Numbered from the stretch's first letter, positions 27,001-33,689 are shown. The stretch: DNA of 64,000 nucleotides from Chrysopilus asiliformis (GCA_964034945.1 OZ035960.1:26089487-26153486); one strand, 5' to 3'. Program-made: numbers and translations. The notes: generated by a model from the sequence alone, not told the origin.

Positions 27001-30000
27001 CGGCCTAGAAATATATCTCCAAAGGTATTTTTTATACCAGGCTTTATTTTCAATTGAATTTCTTCATTTAAACTTTGAAAACTTTTGAAAAAAAAAAACT
27101 TTTCGACTTTTCTTCAATTTTCTTAAACAGCGCTCATTAAATTTTAGTGAATAAAAAACAAAATTAATTACAATTAAATCAACCTAAGTAACATTAAATA
27201 CTAAAACTTTGTTCAAATTGTATGAAAATCTAACCTACTTTCAGTTATATAATTTAAAAACATTACCTATATATGGATTTTGTGCTATCTTAGAAAACAC
27301 ACTTGTGTAAAATTTATTCGTTCGTGATTCAAGGTTGAAAAAAGGAAAATAATTTCTTTAGAGATACACAATCACGTGAGAATACTTCAAACAGTTTTAT
27401 CGAATAAAAGGTGATTTTTAGGGAATAAAAATATACTAATTAAAAATTATAAAAAAAAACCCCACTGAAAAAACCCTAAAAATAACCTAAAAAACTAAAC
27501 ATCTCTTAAATTATTAAATGGATTTTGATACGGTTTTAACATTGCGCAAGTCGTCTGTCACGGAACGCGTTTAGATCGAGCAAATTTGGCACTGCCAATC
27601 GGGCAGCGGTAAAGCTCGGTTTAGACGAGACAAGTAACTTGCGGCAAGTAGACGTAAATACACGCGATTTGACCTAGTGTGCGACGCTCGCATATGTGTG
27701 AGAATACTTGCCGCTCTCTCGAAAATAATAGAAAGCCATTCTATTTTTGTGGCAAGTAAAACCAATACAAGAACATGGAACCGCGTACAAATGAAGTGGT
27801 TTTATGTGTGTGTGTTTCGGTTCATTTTATATTTGCTGCTTTGCCAGAAAACGTCGTAACATTTTAAGGAAAAAACGACACGGGTATAACAAACTCATCG
27901 GCAACAAACAGTTTTATGTCGAAATTCGCAAATTTTTCCACAAAAAAGAGTCGTGATATTTTTTTTCAGAAAATTTTAGGTTATGTTTTCCTTCGGCTGT
28001 CATTCTACTTGAAATGATTTACTTGAAACGTGTAAACTAAGCAAACTACTTGCCTCTCTTTACTTGCCGCAAGTTACTTGTCTCGTCTAAACCGAGCTTA
28101 AACTAAAAATATATTAGGGCTATTCACTCTTTATCGTAGTTGATCGTAAACTCGTAGAATCGTAAATAAAATCATAGTTTTTTGACAGTTCTCCATACAA
28201 TTTTTTTTACGACGAAAACTACAATCTAGCACACCCGAAGGCATGGTAAAATCGTAGTTTTTATCGTACTTCTAATAAAGTGAGGTTAAGGCATGTTTTG
28301 TGACATGTCAACTTGGTGCCAACTCTAAAATGGACATTGGAAAAGCAAGTAAATTAAAGTATTTATATGATTTAGTATAAATTAAGAGTTAAAAAATGCT
28401 TTAAACAATTTAGGTAAAGAAAATAAATAAAAAATTCAAAAATTTATGACAAAACCCACAACCTCTAGTAAAGCGCTGCTCACGCTTCGTTGCACTTTTC
28501 CATCGTAGATGTACAGTACAATCTACGATTTTACTATCTACGATCAAGAGTGAATTGCCCTATTATATATAGGTAATTATTACGTAAAAATTTTGCAATC
28601 TATAGTATGAAAAGGATACAATAGATTAAAAAAAAAGCATAAAAATCCCCACGGCCAAAATATTATCCTTTTTACTCATTTTGTATTGGATTAGTATAAC
28701 CAAAAATCCAAACTGACATCTGTCTTTCGCAACGCATATGTATAGGTTTCAGTCTTCGAATATATATCCTTGCTGTTAAGATTTTCTTATGGGCTTTTTG
28801 ACTCCAGAATCGGATTCATCGACCCCAAAAATTTCCGCATGCGATTTCTTCCGGAAAATTCGAGAAAAGGATAATGACTTTATCCTAACGGGACCTTCCG
28901 TTATCCTTACTTCTTAATGTGAAAATCGAATTCAGTGACCCCAAAAACCCCCAGATGAGATTTTTGCTCACGAAATTTGACCTTCCATTATCCTTACAAA
29001 CTTCTCAATGTCAGAATCGGATTCAGCGACCCCAAAAACTTGGGATTTTTTTCCCAGGAAAATTTGAGGAAAAGAATAATGACGTTATCCTTAGAGAACC
29101 TTCCCTTATCCTTACAAGTACGAAAATGTTGTATTGTCATCGGACTTACGTATGTGTGCCAAATTTTAGGTCAATATGATGAGTAAAAGTAGGGCAAAAT
29201 TAGATTGCAATATTTGCCCCAGACAAACAGACCCACAAACAGACAGATACGAGGGCAACCTAAATAAAAGCTTTTAACTCTTAAGGGCACAGTAAAATAG
29301 CAAATATTTTTACTCGCGCCGCACAGGAAAAAATGATTTTTTGATTTTTTTAGTAATACATATTTCAAACCAAATTTTTCGCCCACAACATGTTTTTTCG
29401 AAATAAAAATTTCTCTACAGCGCATTTGTGGAGAAAAAATTTCGCTTGCGGCGCATTTCTTCTTATTGCTAGAAGTTGTCCACACATTTATACTTCCATG
29501 TAATTAATTTGAAATTATAAAGCGTTTTGTTTTCGTTGTCAGTAGTCTAAAAATCAACTTTTCAGATGATGGAAAACAAAACTCTAACGCCCGTTTACCA
29601 CAACTATTTTTAAAAAATTAAGTTGGGCTTAGTCCACTTAGGCCATAGAAATTTTTCGACTTAAGTTGCTAAAGTTCGTTGGTACAAACGACTATAAATG
29701 TTTTAAAATTAATCAAAACCCCCTAAGAACGTTTTTGTTGTCAAAAGCTTCTATTAAATTAAATTGACTGCCTATGTAAATATATACCAACATTTTGAAT
29801 GAAAGCAAAGTGTTTTTTTGAGATATTGTAAATTTATTTGCGAATTTTCATTCCAAAAATCTACCGAGATTCATATATGCTCAAGATTTAAATTTTTTAT
29901 AATATTAAAAAAAAATCAATTCGAAATTCGTTAAAGTGTGCTAAAGTCAATTTAAAATGCTTTTCCAAATCAATTCCATTTACCACTTGATCAATTTTAT

Positions 30001-32478
30001 ATTTTTTTCGCTGCGAATTTTCAGCTCGATCATGCTGAAGGGATTTAATTATTAAATTGATTTTCGTATTTCAGTTTATGTGGCCATTCCAGAGTTTCAG
30101 TAATTCGCGAGGTCATCAGATTTTGTTGGAGAAGGGACTGGACTTTGGCATCGATTTCGAACAGCTGGAGAAGGATGAGCCGGTGAAAACCTTTAACGCG
30201 GAGGATATGTTCTCCTCCACCACTGAAGACGCGATTTTACTTGGCACTGGCACCAAGGAGGATATAGAATTTGAATGGATGACGACCCCATGGACAGAGT
30301 GCTCTCAAATTTGCGGCACTGGCGAAGGACTAAGGGTGAGTCTTATATAACAGTCGATAAAAAAAATATCCAAAATTACTTGCAAATCATTTTTGTTAAA
30401 TTTTAATTGCAGCGACGATCGATTTATTGCATGGTGAAACTGAAGAACTCAACGCAAAATGTTGAGAATGTCCTGTGTGAGGATGCTGGAATCGAGATTC
30501 CTGACACGTTTGAATCCTGCGGCAATGAAGAGTGCCCAAAATGGGTGACCGGTGTGTATACACCGTGCCAACAATCAAGATGCCTTCGCCGTAATACGGC
30601 AGTCCAGAGACGCGAGGTAGTTTGTAAATTTTCTAACGACACAATTAGCGATAAGTGCGATGAAGAAGAGCGTCCCGCCGACAAAATGGAATGCTACAAC
30701 GAATTATGTAAGGGAGTGTGGCGGGTTGAACAGTGGTCAGAGGTTAGTTATCAACTGAGTCAAAGTTACATAATTGTTTACTAATTTATACTGAACATGA
30801 TTGTAATTTTAATGTAATTTTCAGTGCAATGCACAGTGCGATGGACAGGGTATTAAATATAGAATACTTCAATGCGTCTGGTATGGAACGAGAAGGCCGG
30901 CTGGTAACGCCTGTCGAAACCAACCCAGGCCGGCCGTTATGAAACCATGCAAAGGTCCTCCATGTATGTCAAATTGTAAGTTCAAATTCAATTACCTCAA
31001 TTTAAATAATAAAACAAAAGGAGCTAACTCCAATTTTTATACCCGTATGGTGAAACCAAAGGGTATATTAACTTTTCTTTACCGTTTGTAACGCCAAGAT
31101 CCCGTCATCACAAACAAAAATGAATTACACCAGTGTGTTTAGAATGATAAAAATAATTAATTTTTGCATGTCCGTCTGTCCGTCTGTCCGTCCGTCTGTC
31201 TGTGGCTTGAAATTTTGCGCAGATCCGTTTTTCGTACAATGCGAGGCTAAGCTCGTTCATGGGCAAAAATGGACCACGAACGAAAACGTTTTTTGTGAAT
31301 ATCTCAAAAACGGTGCATCTTATCAAAAAAGTGAAGTGCAAGAACAAAAGTTATAAGTTTGACTTCAAAGTGGGATTTTAGTACAACTGTTCGAATTTTG
31401 ATATGAATATCACCATACGGGTTTTCAATAATTGCCAGATTGGCAATTATAGCTTTTGTTATGTTTATTATGGTATTTTTAATTATTTTCAAAATTAAAA
31501 GTCCATAACAAAATAAAAACCTACACTTTAAAATTTAAATTCTGACTATCGCCCTTGGAAATTACATCGTATTCATCTGTCCGTCTGTCAGTCTATCCAC
31601 CTGTTCGTTTGTCCGTCTGTCCGTCTGACAGTCTCTCCGTTTGTTTATCTGTCCGTCTGTTCGTTTTTTTAGCCTTTTACTAAAACTCCGTATTTCAAAC
31701 TCTTATCGAAGTATACTATTAGATAAAATAATATTTTTTTTGCAATTATCTCGAGTTCAGTTGGCCCTCCATTACCATGACTTTTCCCAACTGCAAAAAA
31801 ATAGAGACACATTTATGTGAAGATACCTTGGCGAGAAAGGGCGATAAGAATCAACAGCAAAAATTTGTCGGCAACTGCAAAAATAATTTCCCCTCTTTTT
31901 TTATGGCGATTTTATGGTTGCAGTTGACGGACTTGAACTTTTTTATAGCGATTTCTACTACAATCACACATTGTCCCTGTAAGTGAATAGTGAGCACAGA
32001 CACATACAAAGTGCTATTATAGCGTAGCTGTCATTTTTCATGTAGTTCAAACACACACATGCAGCTGTATAGCTTTTTCATTTCTATGCTAATTTGAACC
32101 TTATATTCATAGCATAAGGTTTGATATGATTGCTATAAAATTGTAAAACTGGAAGGGATAGCGTTTATACTTGTATTCAGTCATTCCTATTTAGATCTAT
32201 ATAAGTCTATCTTGCTCTAGTTTTCTGCATTTTTTTGCAGTTACAGAAGTCATGGTAATGGAGATCCTCCTTTATAGTGTAAATTGCGCAAGAACATAGA
32301 TTTCGTATAAAAAAAACATGTGCTGTTCACATCAGATTTTTTGTTTTCAATTTCAGTTACCGAATGCAAAGACACATCACGTTATTGTAAAAATGTTCGC
32401 TCAATGGGATTGTGCCGATTGCATCGTTATCAACAAAAGTGCTGCAGATCGTGTAGATTTAATATATATAACAATTAG
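2839..32478 (+). CDS. nolo: ADAMTS-like / punctin protein with TSR, Ig and PLAC domains (3' nine exons, 828 codons plus stop)
   Basis: Nine exons join in one frame: 2839-3005, 9646-10823, 10890-10953, 13283-13376, 14223-14342, 30075-30335, 30413-30742, 30825-30975, 32357-32478 (2487 bases, a multiple of three). All have AG/GT borders and matching phases. In residues of this partial protein: acidic Ser/Glu/Gln linker 1-55; TSR1 from Trp63 (SPCSVTCGEGVRRR); TSR2 144-199; TSR3 203-261; TSR4 265-321; Ig domain about 330-430 with Cys367, Trp379, Cys415 and DAGVYMC; basic linker 449-600; TSR5 from Trp609; TSR6 from Trp672; TSR7 from Trp731; PLAC domain 790-822 with seven cysteines. There is no metalloprotease domain in the part seen. 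The order TSR-Ig-TSR-PLAC is that of ADAMTSL1/3, C. elegans MADD-4 (muscle-arm guidance and synapse organisation) and Drosophila nolo. The role as a secreted matrix or synaptic organiser is inferred from these relatives. The signal peptide and first exons lie to the left of the window. Extra exons in the 15.7-kb intron cannot be excluded because both flanking exons are phase 0. Confidence 0.88.
3006..3742. other. Intronic AT-rich sequence
   Basis: Start of a 6.6-kb intron. Nothing with coding or repeat character was recognised up to the composite element at 3743. Confidence 0.45.
3743..4726 (-). mobile_element. Composite minisatellite-hairpin element, copy A
   Basis: Reading left to right: AAAAGCTTTTATTTAGCTTG end, a (CTGT)n run at 3773-3795, then about four ~121-base tandem units (3900-4430), each carrying AAGGATAA-CGTGA-TTATCCTT, then a hairpin (about 4450-4725) whose arms start AAGCTTTTATTAAAAAG and contain TTTTCTGGACGCTGTGTATC. 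Copy B at 17735-19065 has the same parts in the opposite orientation, with seven tandem units. No transposase is encoded, so the element is non-autonomous. It may be Helitron/DINE-like, but no diagnostic terminus is seen. Confidence 0.7.
4727..4908 (+). repeat. Dispersed repeat R, copy 2, next to the composite element
   Basis: It matches 1815-2000 with few differences, from TTTAAATCTTTCATTCGAAG to GATTTCTTCCCAT. A ten-base piece CCAACACCCT, which lies just before the shared part in copy 1 (about 1797-1806), is found here at 3730-3739 on the far side of the composite element. This fits insertion of that element into an R copy. Confidence 0.6.
4909..6905. other. Intronic single-copy-looking sequence
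   Basis: Two kilobases of mixed base composition with no recognised exon or repeat. It contains GT-rich tracts such as TTTGTTTGTTTATTCG near 5507 and short ORFs without family resemblance. Its less monotonous composition compared with surrounding DNA would fit unique intronic sequence, possibly regulatory. Confidence 0.35.
6906..7663 (+). mobile_element. DINE-like element with terminal inverted repeats and a central tandem array
   Basis: TATAATACGAGGAA (6906-6919) is matched inversely by TTCCTGGTACTATA (7650-7663), 12 of 14 bases. Just inside the right end is a stem CCGAGC-ATG-GCTCGG (7633-7647). A (GTCT)n run follows the left end, and about three ~118-base tandem units (7060-7430) contain CAGTATTACTAAGGGGGCTA. 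Inverted ends, 3' hairpin and internal tandem array are the known plan of Helentron-associated DINE elements. No protein is encoded. Confidence 0.6.
7664..8452 (+). repeat. Tandem-array repeat abutting the DINE-like element
   Basis: About three diverged ~135-base units (7795-8225) each carry CCGTTTTCGAGAAAAT, CCATTTGTATGGGAGAG and AAACAAATTTTTCGAAAAAAT. The tail from about 8290 (GATAAAAGCCTG...GCCAAATTTCAAC...AAAGGTATCATCT) recurs at 47335-47492, so this is a dispersed family. Short ORFs here are by-products of the repeat. Confidence 0.6.
8453..9645. other. Intronic sequence before the large TSR exon
   Basis: No exon recognised. A 100-codon minus-strand ORF at 9090-9392 has no motif that supports a gene. 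A duplicated ATTTCAGTAAAAA (about 9602 and 9618) precedes the true acceptor ttacag at 9640-9645; the two alternative AGs would introduce a TAA directly after the junction. Confidence 0.4.
9646..10823 (+). CDS. nolo: ADAMTS-like exon: four TSRs and the Ig domain
   Basis: The first base completes the Thr codon from the preceding exon, followed by FVKDAEWSPCSVTCGEGV. It encodes TSR1-TSR4, with the motifs WREQGYTSCSASC, WNYSDYTPCSKSCGIG and WEVSEWSKCSQSCGYG, then an Ig domain with CPVK, IRWSK and DAGVYMC. The third and fourth repeats keep the CSxSCG cores; the second has a Leu in place of the usual Gly after the Cys (SCLGG). The donor is GAAGCAG|GTATAT at phase 1. Its GC-rich codon use is unlike the surrounding AT-rich DNA. 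Confidence 0.93.
10890..10953 (+). CDS. nolo: ADAMTS-like small linker exon
   Basis: Acceptor ttttttag|AT completes an Asp codon with the G of the preceding exon. It codes for DRNVRERSGTEFLTSADSD and EK and ends GG|GTAAAT at phase 2. The preceding intron is only 66 bases long and stop-free in frame, so an unspliced form would also read through. Confidence 0.75.
10954..11283. other. Intronic AT-rich sequence
   Basis: No coding or repeat signal recognised between the small linker exon and the repeat at 11284, apart from a short local repeat ATATTCAAGGATA (about 10992 and 11021). Confidence 0.45.
11284..11752 (-). mobile_element. Composite-element relative, copy C (single unit, no hairpin)
   Basis: It starts TTTTTAAAAGCTTTTATTTA with a degenerate (CTGT)n run. 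It contains one diverged unit of the ~121-base repeat (GTAAGGATAAAGTGATTATC), then a body with AAAAATTTT-like runs, and ends AAAAAAGCTTTTATTAAAA. The two ends share the AAGCTTTTAT motif of copies A and B. It shows what the element looks like without tandem expansion or the hairpin. Confidence 0.6.
11957..12811 (-). mobile_element. Internally deleted mariner (irritans-type), flanked by TA
   Basis: Inverted ends ACACATGGGCTGAAAAGTCC and the matching right end TTTTCAGCCCATGTGT lie inside TA duplications (11955-11956 and 12812-12813). On the minus strand an ORF from ATG 12632 starts MDQKQFRVLILHCFLMGKN and holds the paired helix-turn-helix DNA-binding region with RWYADFKRG, GRPNEAVTPENI and KISKERVG. 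It stops at LCSK. Further on, in another frame, comes HPPYSPDLAPSDYWLF, the C-terminal catalytic-core signature with the third acidic residue. The region carrying the first two catalytic Asp residues is missing: the element is 855 bp against about 1.3 kb for intact mariners. The frame also has stops, so it is inactive. The N-terminus resembles the irritans subfamily (Himar1 type) by eye. Confidence 0.9.
12074..12632 (-). pseudogene. Mariner transposase remnant, N- and C-terminal parts in different frames
   Basis: The N-terminal ORF (12330-12632) and the C-terminal piece (12074-12310) are separated by a stop and a frame change. Roughly 120 residues of the DD34D core are absent at the junction near 12260-12300. 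It cannot make functional transposase, but the DNA-binding half is open. Confidence 0.85.
12814..13282. other. Intronic sequence before the basic linker exon
   Basis: No feature recognised except the acceptor tract ending aacttgcag at 13282. Confidence 0.45.
13283..13376 (+). CDS. nolo: ADAMTS-like exon: basic linker
   Basis: The first base completes a Gly codon. It codes for TQGRKKQRERGRNRQKPDGL and QHADSSIMDDE, a run of Lys/Arg/Gln typical of a flexible or heparin-binding linker, or a possible furin-like cleavage area. Donor GAA|GTATGT at phase 0. The phase fits both neighbours. Confidence 0.78.
13377..14222. other. Intronic AT-rich sequence
   Basis: No exon or repeat recognised. A 72-codon ORF (13579-13797) lacks splice or family support. 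Confidence 0.45.
14223..14342 (+). CDS. nolo: ADAMTS-like exon: Ser/Ala/Gln linker
   Basis: Acceptor ccattcacag and donor TTACAG|GTGAGA enclose exactly 40 codons, phase 0 on both sides: SQLVQQSLDSIPDAAASSSG then ARTAQVPTMPYFQALLTSLQ. It continues the linker between the Ig domain and TSR5. A symmetric phase-0 exon could be skipped without changing the frame. Confidence 0.75.
14343..15109. other. Start of the 15.7-kb intron, T-rich
   Basis: Poly-T-rich intronic sequence without recognisable features. The intron as a whole (14343-30074) is the main landing zone for mobile elements in this window. Confidence 0.45.
15110..15410 (-). repeat. Degenerate Helitron-like remnant
   Basis: It has the vocabulary of the nearby families (GCGACAAAACTTTCGCGGTA, CCTGTCGTATGTCTGTTTG, CTTTCGGCGACCGCGAAG) but no intact ends. 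Confidence 0.3.
15467..15966 (-). mobile_element. Non-autonomous Helitron-type element, copy 1
   Basis: On the minus strand the 3' end is CCCGGCAACGACGGG, a hairpin, then TATGCAAGCTAG followed by T. The 5' end is TCATACTAAT..., partly duplicated, so its exact edge is uncertain. Between them are a (GTCT)n run, AAACGGCTGAACCGATTGA, and two ~160-base diverged units with CCCCGCGAAAGGGTAACATA. The TC...hairpin-CTAG plan and lack of TIRs or target duplication are Helitron hallmarks. ORFs over it are artefacts. Confidence 0.7.
15967..16140. repeat. Degenerate repeat next to the Helitron copy
   Basis: It is framed by GGAAAGTCGAATTTTCAAA (about 16001) and CTGACTTTCCTTTATAAT (about 16123), a weak inverted pair (GGAAAGTC/GACTTTCC). 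It holds phrases like TTTCATTAAAATCGGTGCAG that are typical of Helitron/DINE debris. Confidence 0.35.
16141..17709. other. Intronic sequence, no features recognised
   Basis: AT-rich sequence with a few short ORFs (for example 16460-16711 and the minus-strand 16661-16909) that overlap each other on both strands and show no family motif. Confidence 0.4.
17710..19065 (+). mobile_element. Composite minisatellite-hairpin element, copy B
   Basis: Mirror arrangement of copy A: hairpin (about 17735-17965, arms with TTTTCTGGACGCTGTGTATC and its complement, loop GTTTATTTTATTGTTTTATG), then about seven tandem ~121-base units (18100-18893), then TTTCAAGTCAATCGGACAAG, an (ACAG)n run and the end AAATAAAAGCTTTTAAAA. 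Units are almost identical to each other, which suggests recent array homogenisation. No coding capacity. Confidence 0.72.
19066..20539. other. Intronic AT-rich sequence with one small dispersed fragment
   Basis: The fragment AATTAAGAGGTCGAAATTTT at about 19778 and the following ~50 bases recur at about 50388. Otherwise nothing recognised. Confidence 0.4.
20540..21094 (+). mobile_element. Internally deleted Tc1/mariner-superfamily element, 555 bp
   Basis: Inverted ends GGGTCTTTCAATAAGGACAT and ATGTCCTTATTGAAAGACCC match over at least 26 bases. Inside is a single ORF from 20641 or 20650 to 21021. It starts MVKFTNEQ and jumps to CHTVGQTIDLLKEKFGNRVI, then DLTPLDFFLWGYVKSLV, the PLDFFLWG signature at the end of the DDE core, and on to ENWLQRI near the C-terminus. 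The start and end of a transposase have thus been fused in frame, losing the catalytic middle. No clear TA duplication is visible at the edges. It is non-autonomous. Confidence 0.82.
20641..21021 (+). pseudogene. Truncated Tc1/mariner-like transposase, in-frame internal deletion
   Basis: 126 codons (118 from the second Met) without stops. It joins the family's N-terminal MVKFTNEQ to the C-terminal third. Only the last part of the catalytic domain (DLTPLDFFLWG) remains, so it cannot be an active enzyme. An intact frame despite deletion may be chance or recent origin. Confidence 0.75.
21095..22135. other. Intronic AT-rich sequence
   Basis: Very AT-rich, no exon or repeat recognised. Confidence 0.45.
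22140..22739. mobile_element. piggyBac-like non-autonomous element, 600 bp, TTAA-flanked
   Basis: TTAA (22136-22139) then CCCTAAACCG at the left, and TGATTAGGG then TTAA (22740-22743) at the right. Short CCCTAA ends inside a TTAA duplication are diagnostic of the piggyBac superfamily. Subterminal TGAGTCACCG occurs near both ends (about 22167 and 22689). A 17-base inverted repeat CCTTAATCCACGCAGGC lies at about 22330 and 22697-22713. No transposase. Confidence 0.78.
22744..23043. other. Intronic AT-rich sequence
   Basis: Poly-A tracts and short ORFs without family support. Confidence 0.4.
23044..23343. mobile_element. MITE with GGCAACTTTAA inverted ends, about 300 bp
   Basis: The left end GGTCCCTGTTACACGGGGCA is followed by ACTTTAA. 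The right end reads TTTAAAGTTGCCGTGTGTTA then CATAGGCC. The inverted similarity is clear but imperfect. No coding potential and the exact target duplication is not resolved. Confidence 0.6.
23344..23740. other. Intronic sequence
   Basis: No recognised feature. A short phrase CTCCTATAGCACGGTCTCC-type duplication (TCCTA(T/C)A(G/A)CACGGT near 23565 and 23580) is present. Confidence 0.35.
23741..24440 (+). pseudogene. LINE (non-LTR retrotransposon) reverse transcriptase C-terminus, broken
   Basis: Frame 1 (about 23766-24090) reads FKASKAQSMLLS, LKNIRILGIEI, SSQCLGFLGRCQKYFTP and YKSYIRPRLEYNSHIWAG, the conserved RT thumb region. After one frameshift it continues from about 24058 as IQKRAIRLIGDKSL, LEHRRSVGILSIFYKYFHG and, past two stops, LWHDLPSDVFRPDYDPEKF and INRHL. 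These are standard phrases of insect LINE ORF2 ends. The 5' part is missing (dead-on-arrival copy). Clade not decided by eye. Confidence 0.82.
24495..24806 (-). mobile_element. Non-autonomous Helitron-type element, copy 2
   Basis: Minus strand: TCATACTAATATATAAAAAT start, (GTCT)n run, single unit with CCCGCGAAAGAGTAACATAG (complement), 3' end CCCGGCAACGACG-AAGCTAG then T. It is shorter than copy 1 because it has one internal unit fewer and lost a few bases in the 3' hairpin. Confidence 0.7.
24807..27612. other. 2.8 kb of intronic AT-rich sequence
   Basis: No exon, RNA gene or repeat recognised. It is the longest repeat-poor part of the big intron, so intronic regulatory sequence would most likely sit here, but no specific motif supports this. 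Confidence 0.4.
27613..28098. mobile_element. MITE with long TIRs, 486 bp, TAA-flanked
   Basis: AGCTCGGTTTAGACGAGACA... at the left is inverted at the right end over about 38 bases, covering AAGTAACTTGCGGCAAGTA. Both sides carry TAA (27610-27612; 28099-28101). A three-base TWA-type duplication would fit the PIF/Harbinger superfamily. The short ORFs inside are not transposase. Confidence 0.7.
28116..28561. mobile_element. MITE with AGGGC inverted ends, 446 bp
   Basis: The left end AGGGCTATTCACTCTTTATC matches the complement of the right end (AGGGCAATTCACTCTTGATC) in 18 of 20 bases. ATT flanks both sides (28113-28115; 28562-28564). Internal CTACGAT/ATCGTAG repeats occur several times. It lies only 17 bases from the preceding MITE. 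Confidence 0.65.
28628..29275 (+). mobile_element. Composite-element relative, copy D (diverged)
   Basis: Three diverged tandem units with AAAAGGATAATGACTTTATCC, CCGTTATCCTTAC and AACCCCCAGA-like phrases, followed by TATTGTCATCGGACTTACGT, an (ACAG)n run and the end AAATAAAAGCTTTTAACTC. It is older than copies A and B, judging from divergence between units. No hairpin. Confidence 0.6.
29276..30074. other. Intronic AT-rich sequence before TSR5
   Basis: No feature recognised apart from the acceptor tcgtatttcag ending at 30074. Confidence 0.45.
30075..30335 (+). CDS. nolo: ADAMTS-like exon: linker and start of TSR5
   Basis: Exactly 87 codons, phase 0/0. It begins FMWPFQSFSNSRGHQILLEK, contains an acidic stretch and ends in the TSR5 core WMTTPWTECSQICGTGEGLR. 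Donor AGG|GTGAGT. GC-richer than its flanks. Confidence 0.88.
30413..30742 (+). CDS. nolo: ADAMTS-like exon: TSR5 end, TSR6, start of TSR7
   Basis: 110 codons, phase 0/0, after a 77-base intron. RRSIYCMVKL continues TSR5 without a break. WVTGVYTPCQQSRCLRR is a variant TSR6 core, and the exon ends in WRVEQWSE, the first half of the TSR7 core, with the CNAQC half in the next exon. Donor GAG|GTTAGT. Confidence 0.9.
30825..30975 (+). CDS. nolo: ADAMTS-like exon: rest of TSR7
   Basis: It begins CNAQCDGQGIKYRILQCVWY and ends CKGPPCMSN plus one base (phase 1). Donor AAATT|GTAAGT. It gives the final TSR immediately before the PLAC domain, the usual order in ADAMTS-like proteins. Confidence 0.9.
31038..31490 (-). 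mobile_element. DINE-like TATACCCG element, copy in the last intron
   Basis: It begins TTATACCCGTATGGTGAAAC, whose right half CCAAAGGGTATA forms an imperfect stem, as at the end of Drosophila DINE-1 elements. It then has AACGCCAAGATCCCGTCATC, a (GTCC/GTCT)n run and GCGCAGATCCGTTTTTCGTA, and ends AATTATAGCTTTTGTTATGTT. The 47740-48700 copy is the same element in reverse orientation. Confidence 0.68.
31555..31670 (+). repeat. (GTCT/GTCC)n degenerate microsatellite
   Basis: A run of CTGTCCGTCTGTCAGTCTAT-like tetramers about 110 bases long, similar to the tetranucleotide tracts inside the Helitron/DINE families. It is probably the remains of another copy. Confidence 0.5.
31763..32270. mobile_element. 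MITE in the last ADAMTS-like intron, about 508 bp
   Basis: The left CTCCATTACCATGACTT and, after a short gap, AACTGCAAAAAAAT are inverted at the right as ATTTTTTTGCAGTTAC... AAGTCATGGTAATGGAG. Imperfect TIRs of about 40 bases. No transposase. It occupies most of the intron between the last two coding exons. Confidence 0.62.
32276..32345 (+). repeat. Dispersed repeat with TGTGCTGTTCACATCAGAT
   Basis: About 70 bases (GTGTAAATTGCGCAAGAACA to ACATCAGATTTTT) match 54840-54910 and, reversed, the 44118-44180 region. The identity of the parent element is not visible. Confidence 0.55.
32357..32478 (+). CDS. nolo: ADAMTS-like last exon: PLAC domain and stop
   Basis: The two first bases complete a Phe codon, then TECKDTSRYCKNVRSMGLC and RLHRYQQKCCRSC, with the cysteine spacing of a PLAC (protease and lacunin) domain. 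It ends RFNIYNN and TAG at 32476-32478. PLAC is normally the C-terminal domain, so the gene ends here as expected. Confidence 0.92.
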
Positions 32479-32805
32479 ATAAAAAAATAACAAACTACGC
32501 TTAATGTTAAATTTACCACAAAAAAAAATCCAAAAATTAAAAGAAACCCATATAATTGTTAATTCGCTAATGCAAAAAATAAACTAAAATTACCAACAAG
32601 ATTCAAAAGAAAACCGACAAAAAAAATTTACCCAAAATAATCCAATTATTACGTTAAATTTTTGAGAATTGAATTAATACGAATGGATAATTATGAAAAA
32701 TAAATAAAATTAACAAACCAAACAAAAAAAAAGTAACTAACTAATAAGATTACTGTATAAGGTTATAAATAAATATTATAAGTTTAAGATATAAAGAAAT
32801 AAAAT
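32479..32805 (+). terminator. nolo: 3' UTR and candidate poly(A) signals of the ADAMTS-like gene
   Basis: Very A-rich. AATAAA hexamers at 32578-32583, 32699-32704, 32703-32708, 32768-32773 and 32798-32803 could direct cleavage. Which is used cannot be told from sequence, and longer 3' UTRs are possible. Confidence 0.45.
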
Positions 32806-33529
32806 ATAGATTTTTTATATAAAAACAAATTAATTAAATTATATAATTGACTAATTATTTTAGAATTTATGAGATGAGTTTTTTTGTTAATAAAAATTTA
32901 AAATAAAAAAATATATTAATAATAAAAAAAAAATATTGAGAAATTGGTATAAAACTGAGCGCGTGTGTTTATTATTCAATTTAAACCCATTTTTATAATC
33001 GGAAAATAGTTATTATATTTTAGCACTGCCACAATTTAATAAAAAATTGCATGAAAAAATCCCTAACAATGTTGGACATTAAAAAAATGCAGGAAAGTTT
33101 CTTTTTATGGATTATGGAACGAATTTGGAATTATCTACACTAATTTGGCTTTTAAAACAGTATAACAACAACAACAAAAAAAACATTTTTTACCGTTTAT
33201 TTTTAAAGCTCATTCCATAACATGGGATTGAAAGTGAACATCCAAGATTGACAATATTTTCTAAACAATTATATTGATGTTACTTAATTTTAGTGTAGCA
33301 TTTTTAAAAGATTTTTTTGTAAAACTTTTTTTGACCCTTCAAGTTTTTTGCTGAAATGATGTTTGGGTTCTCTTTTATACTTGTTAAAACATTTTTTTTA
33401 CCTTTTTTTAAATGTATTTAATAATATAGCTTTCATCACTAGATATGCCGCCGGCATAAAAAACAAGATTTTTTTTCCACCCATACTATAATTTCACTGT
33501 TAGATTAAGGAGAAATTCCTACACGACCG
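32806..33529. other. Intergenic or distal 3' UTR, AT-rich
   Basis: No feature recognised. Confidence 0.4.
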
Positions 33530-33660
33530 ATTTTTTTAAGGCCCCGTTTACATCGATTTTTGCTCAAATTTCTCCGCGAATTTTATTCAGAAATTATCCG
33601 CGAATTTTATTCTCTATCACAGAATAAATTCTATTAGCAAAACTTGTGAAAATTTAATTA
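33530..33660. repeat. Dispersed repeat fragment with CCGCGAATTTTATTC
   Basis: CGCGAATTTTATTC occurs twice here (about 33577 and 33600) and again at 36366. Related wording is seen at 11755-11950 and 36400-36500 (CTATAAAACCG...AAATTC). A diverged repeat family of unknown type. Confidence 0.4.
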
Positions 33661-33689
33661 CATTCTGTCGATTTTATATGAAAAAAATC

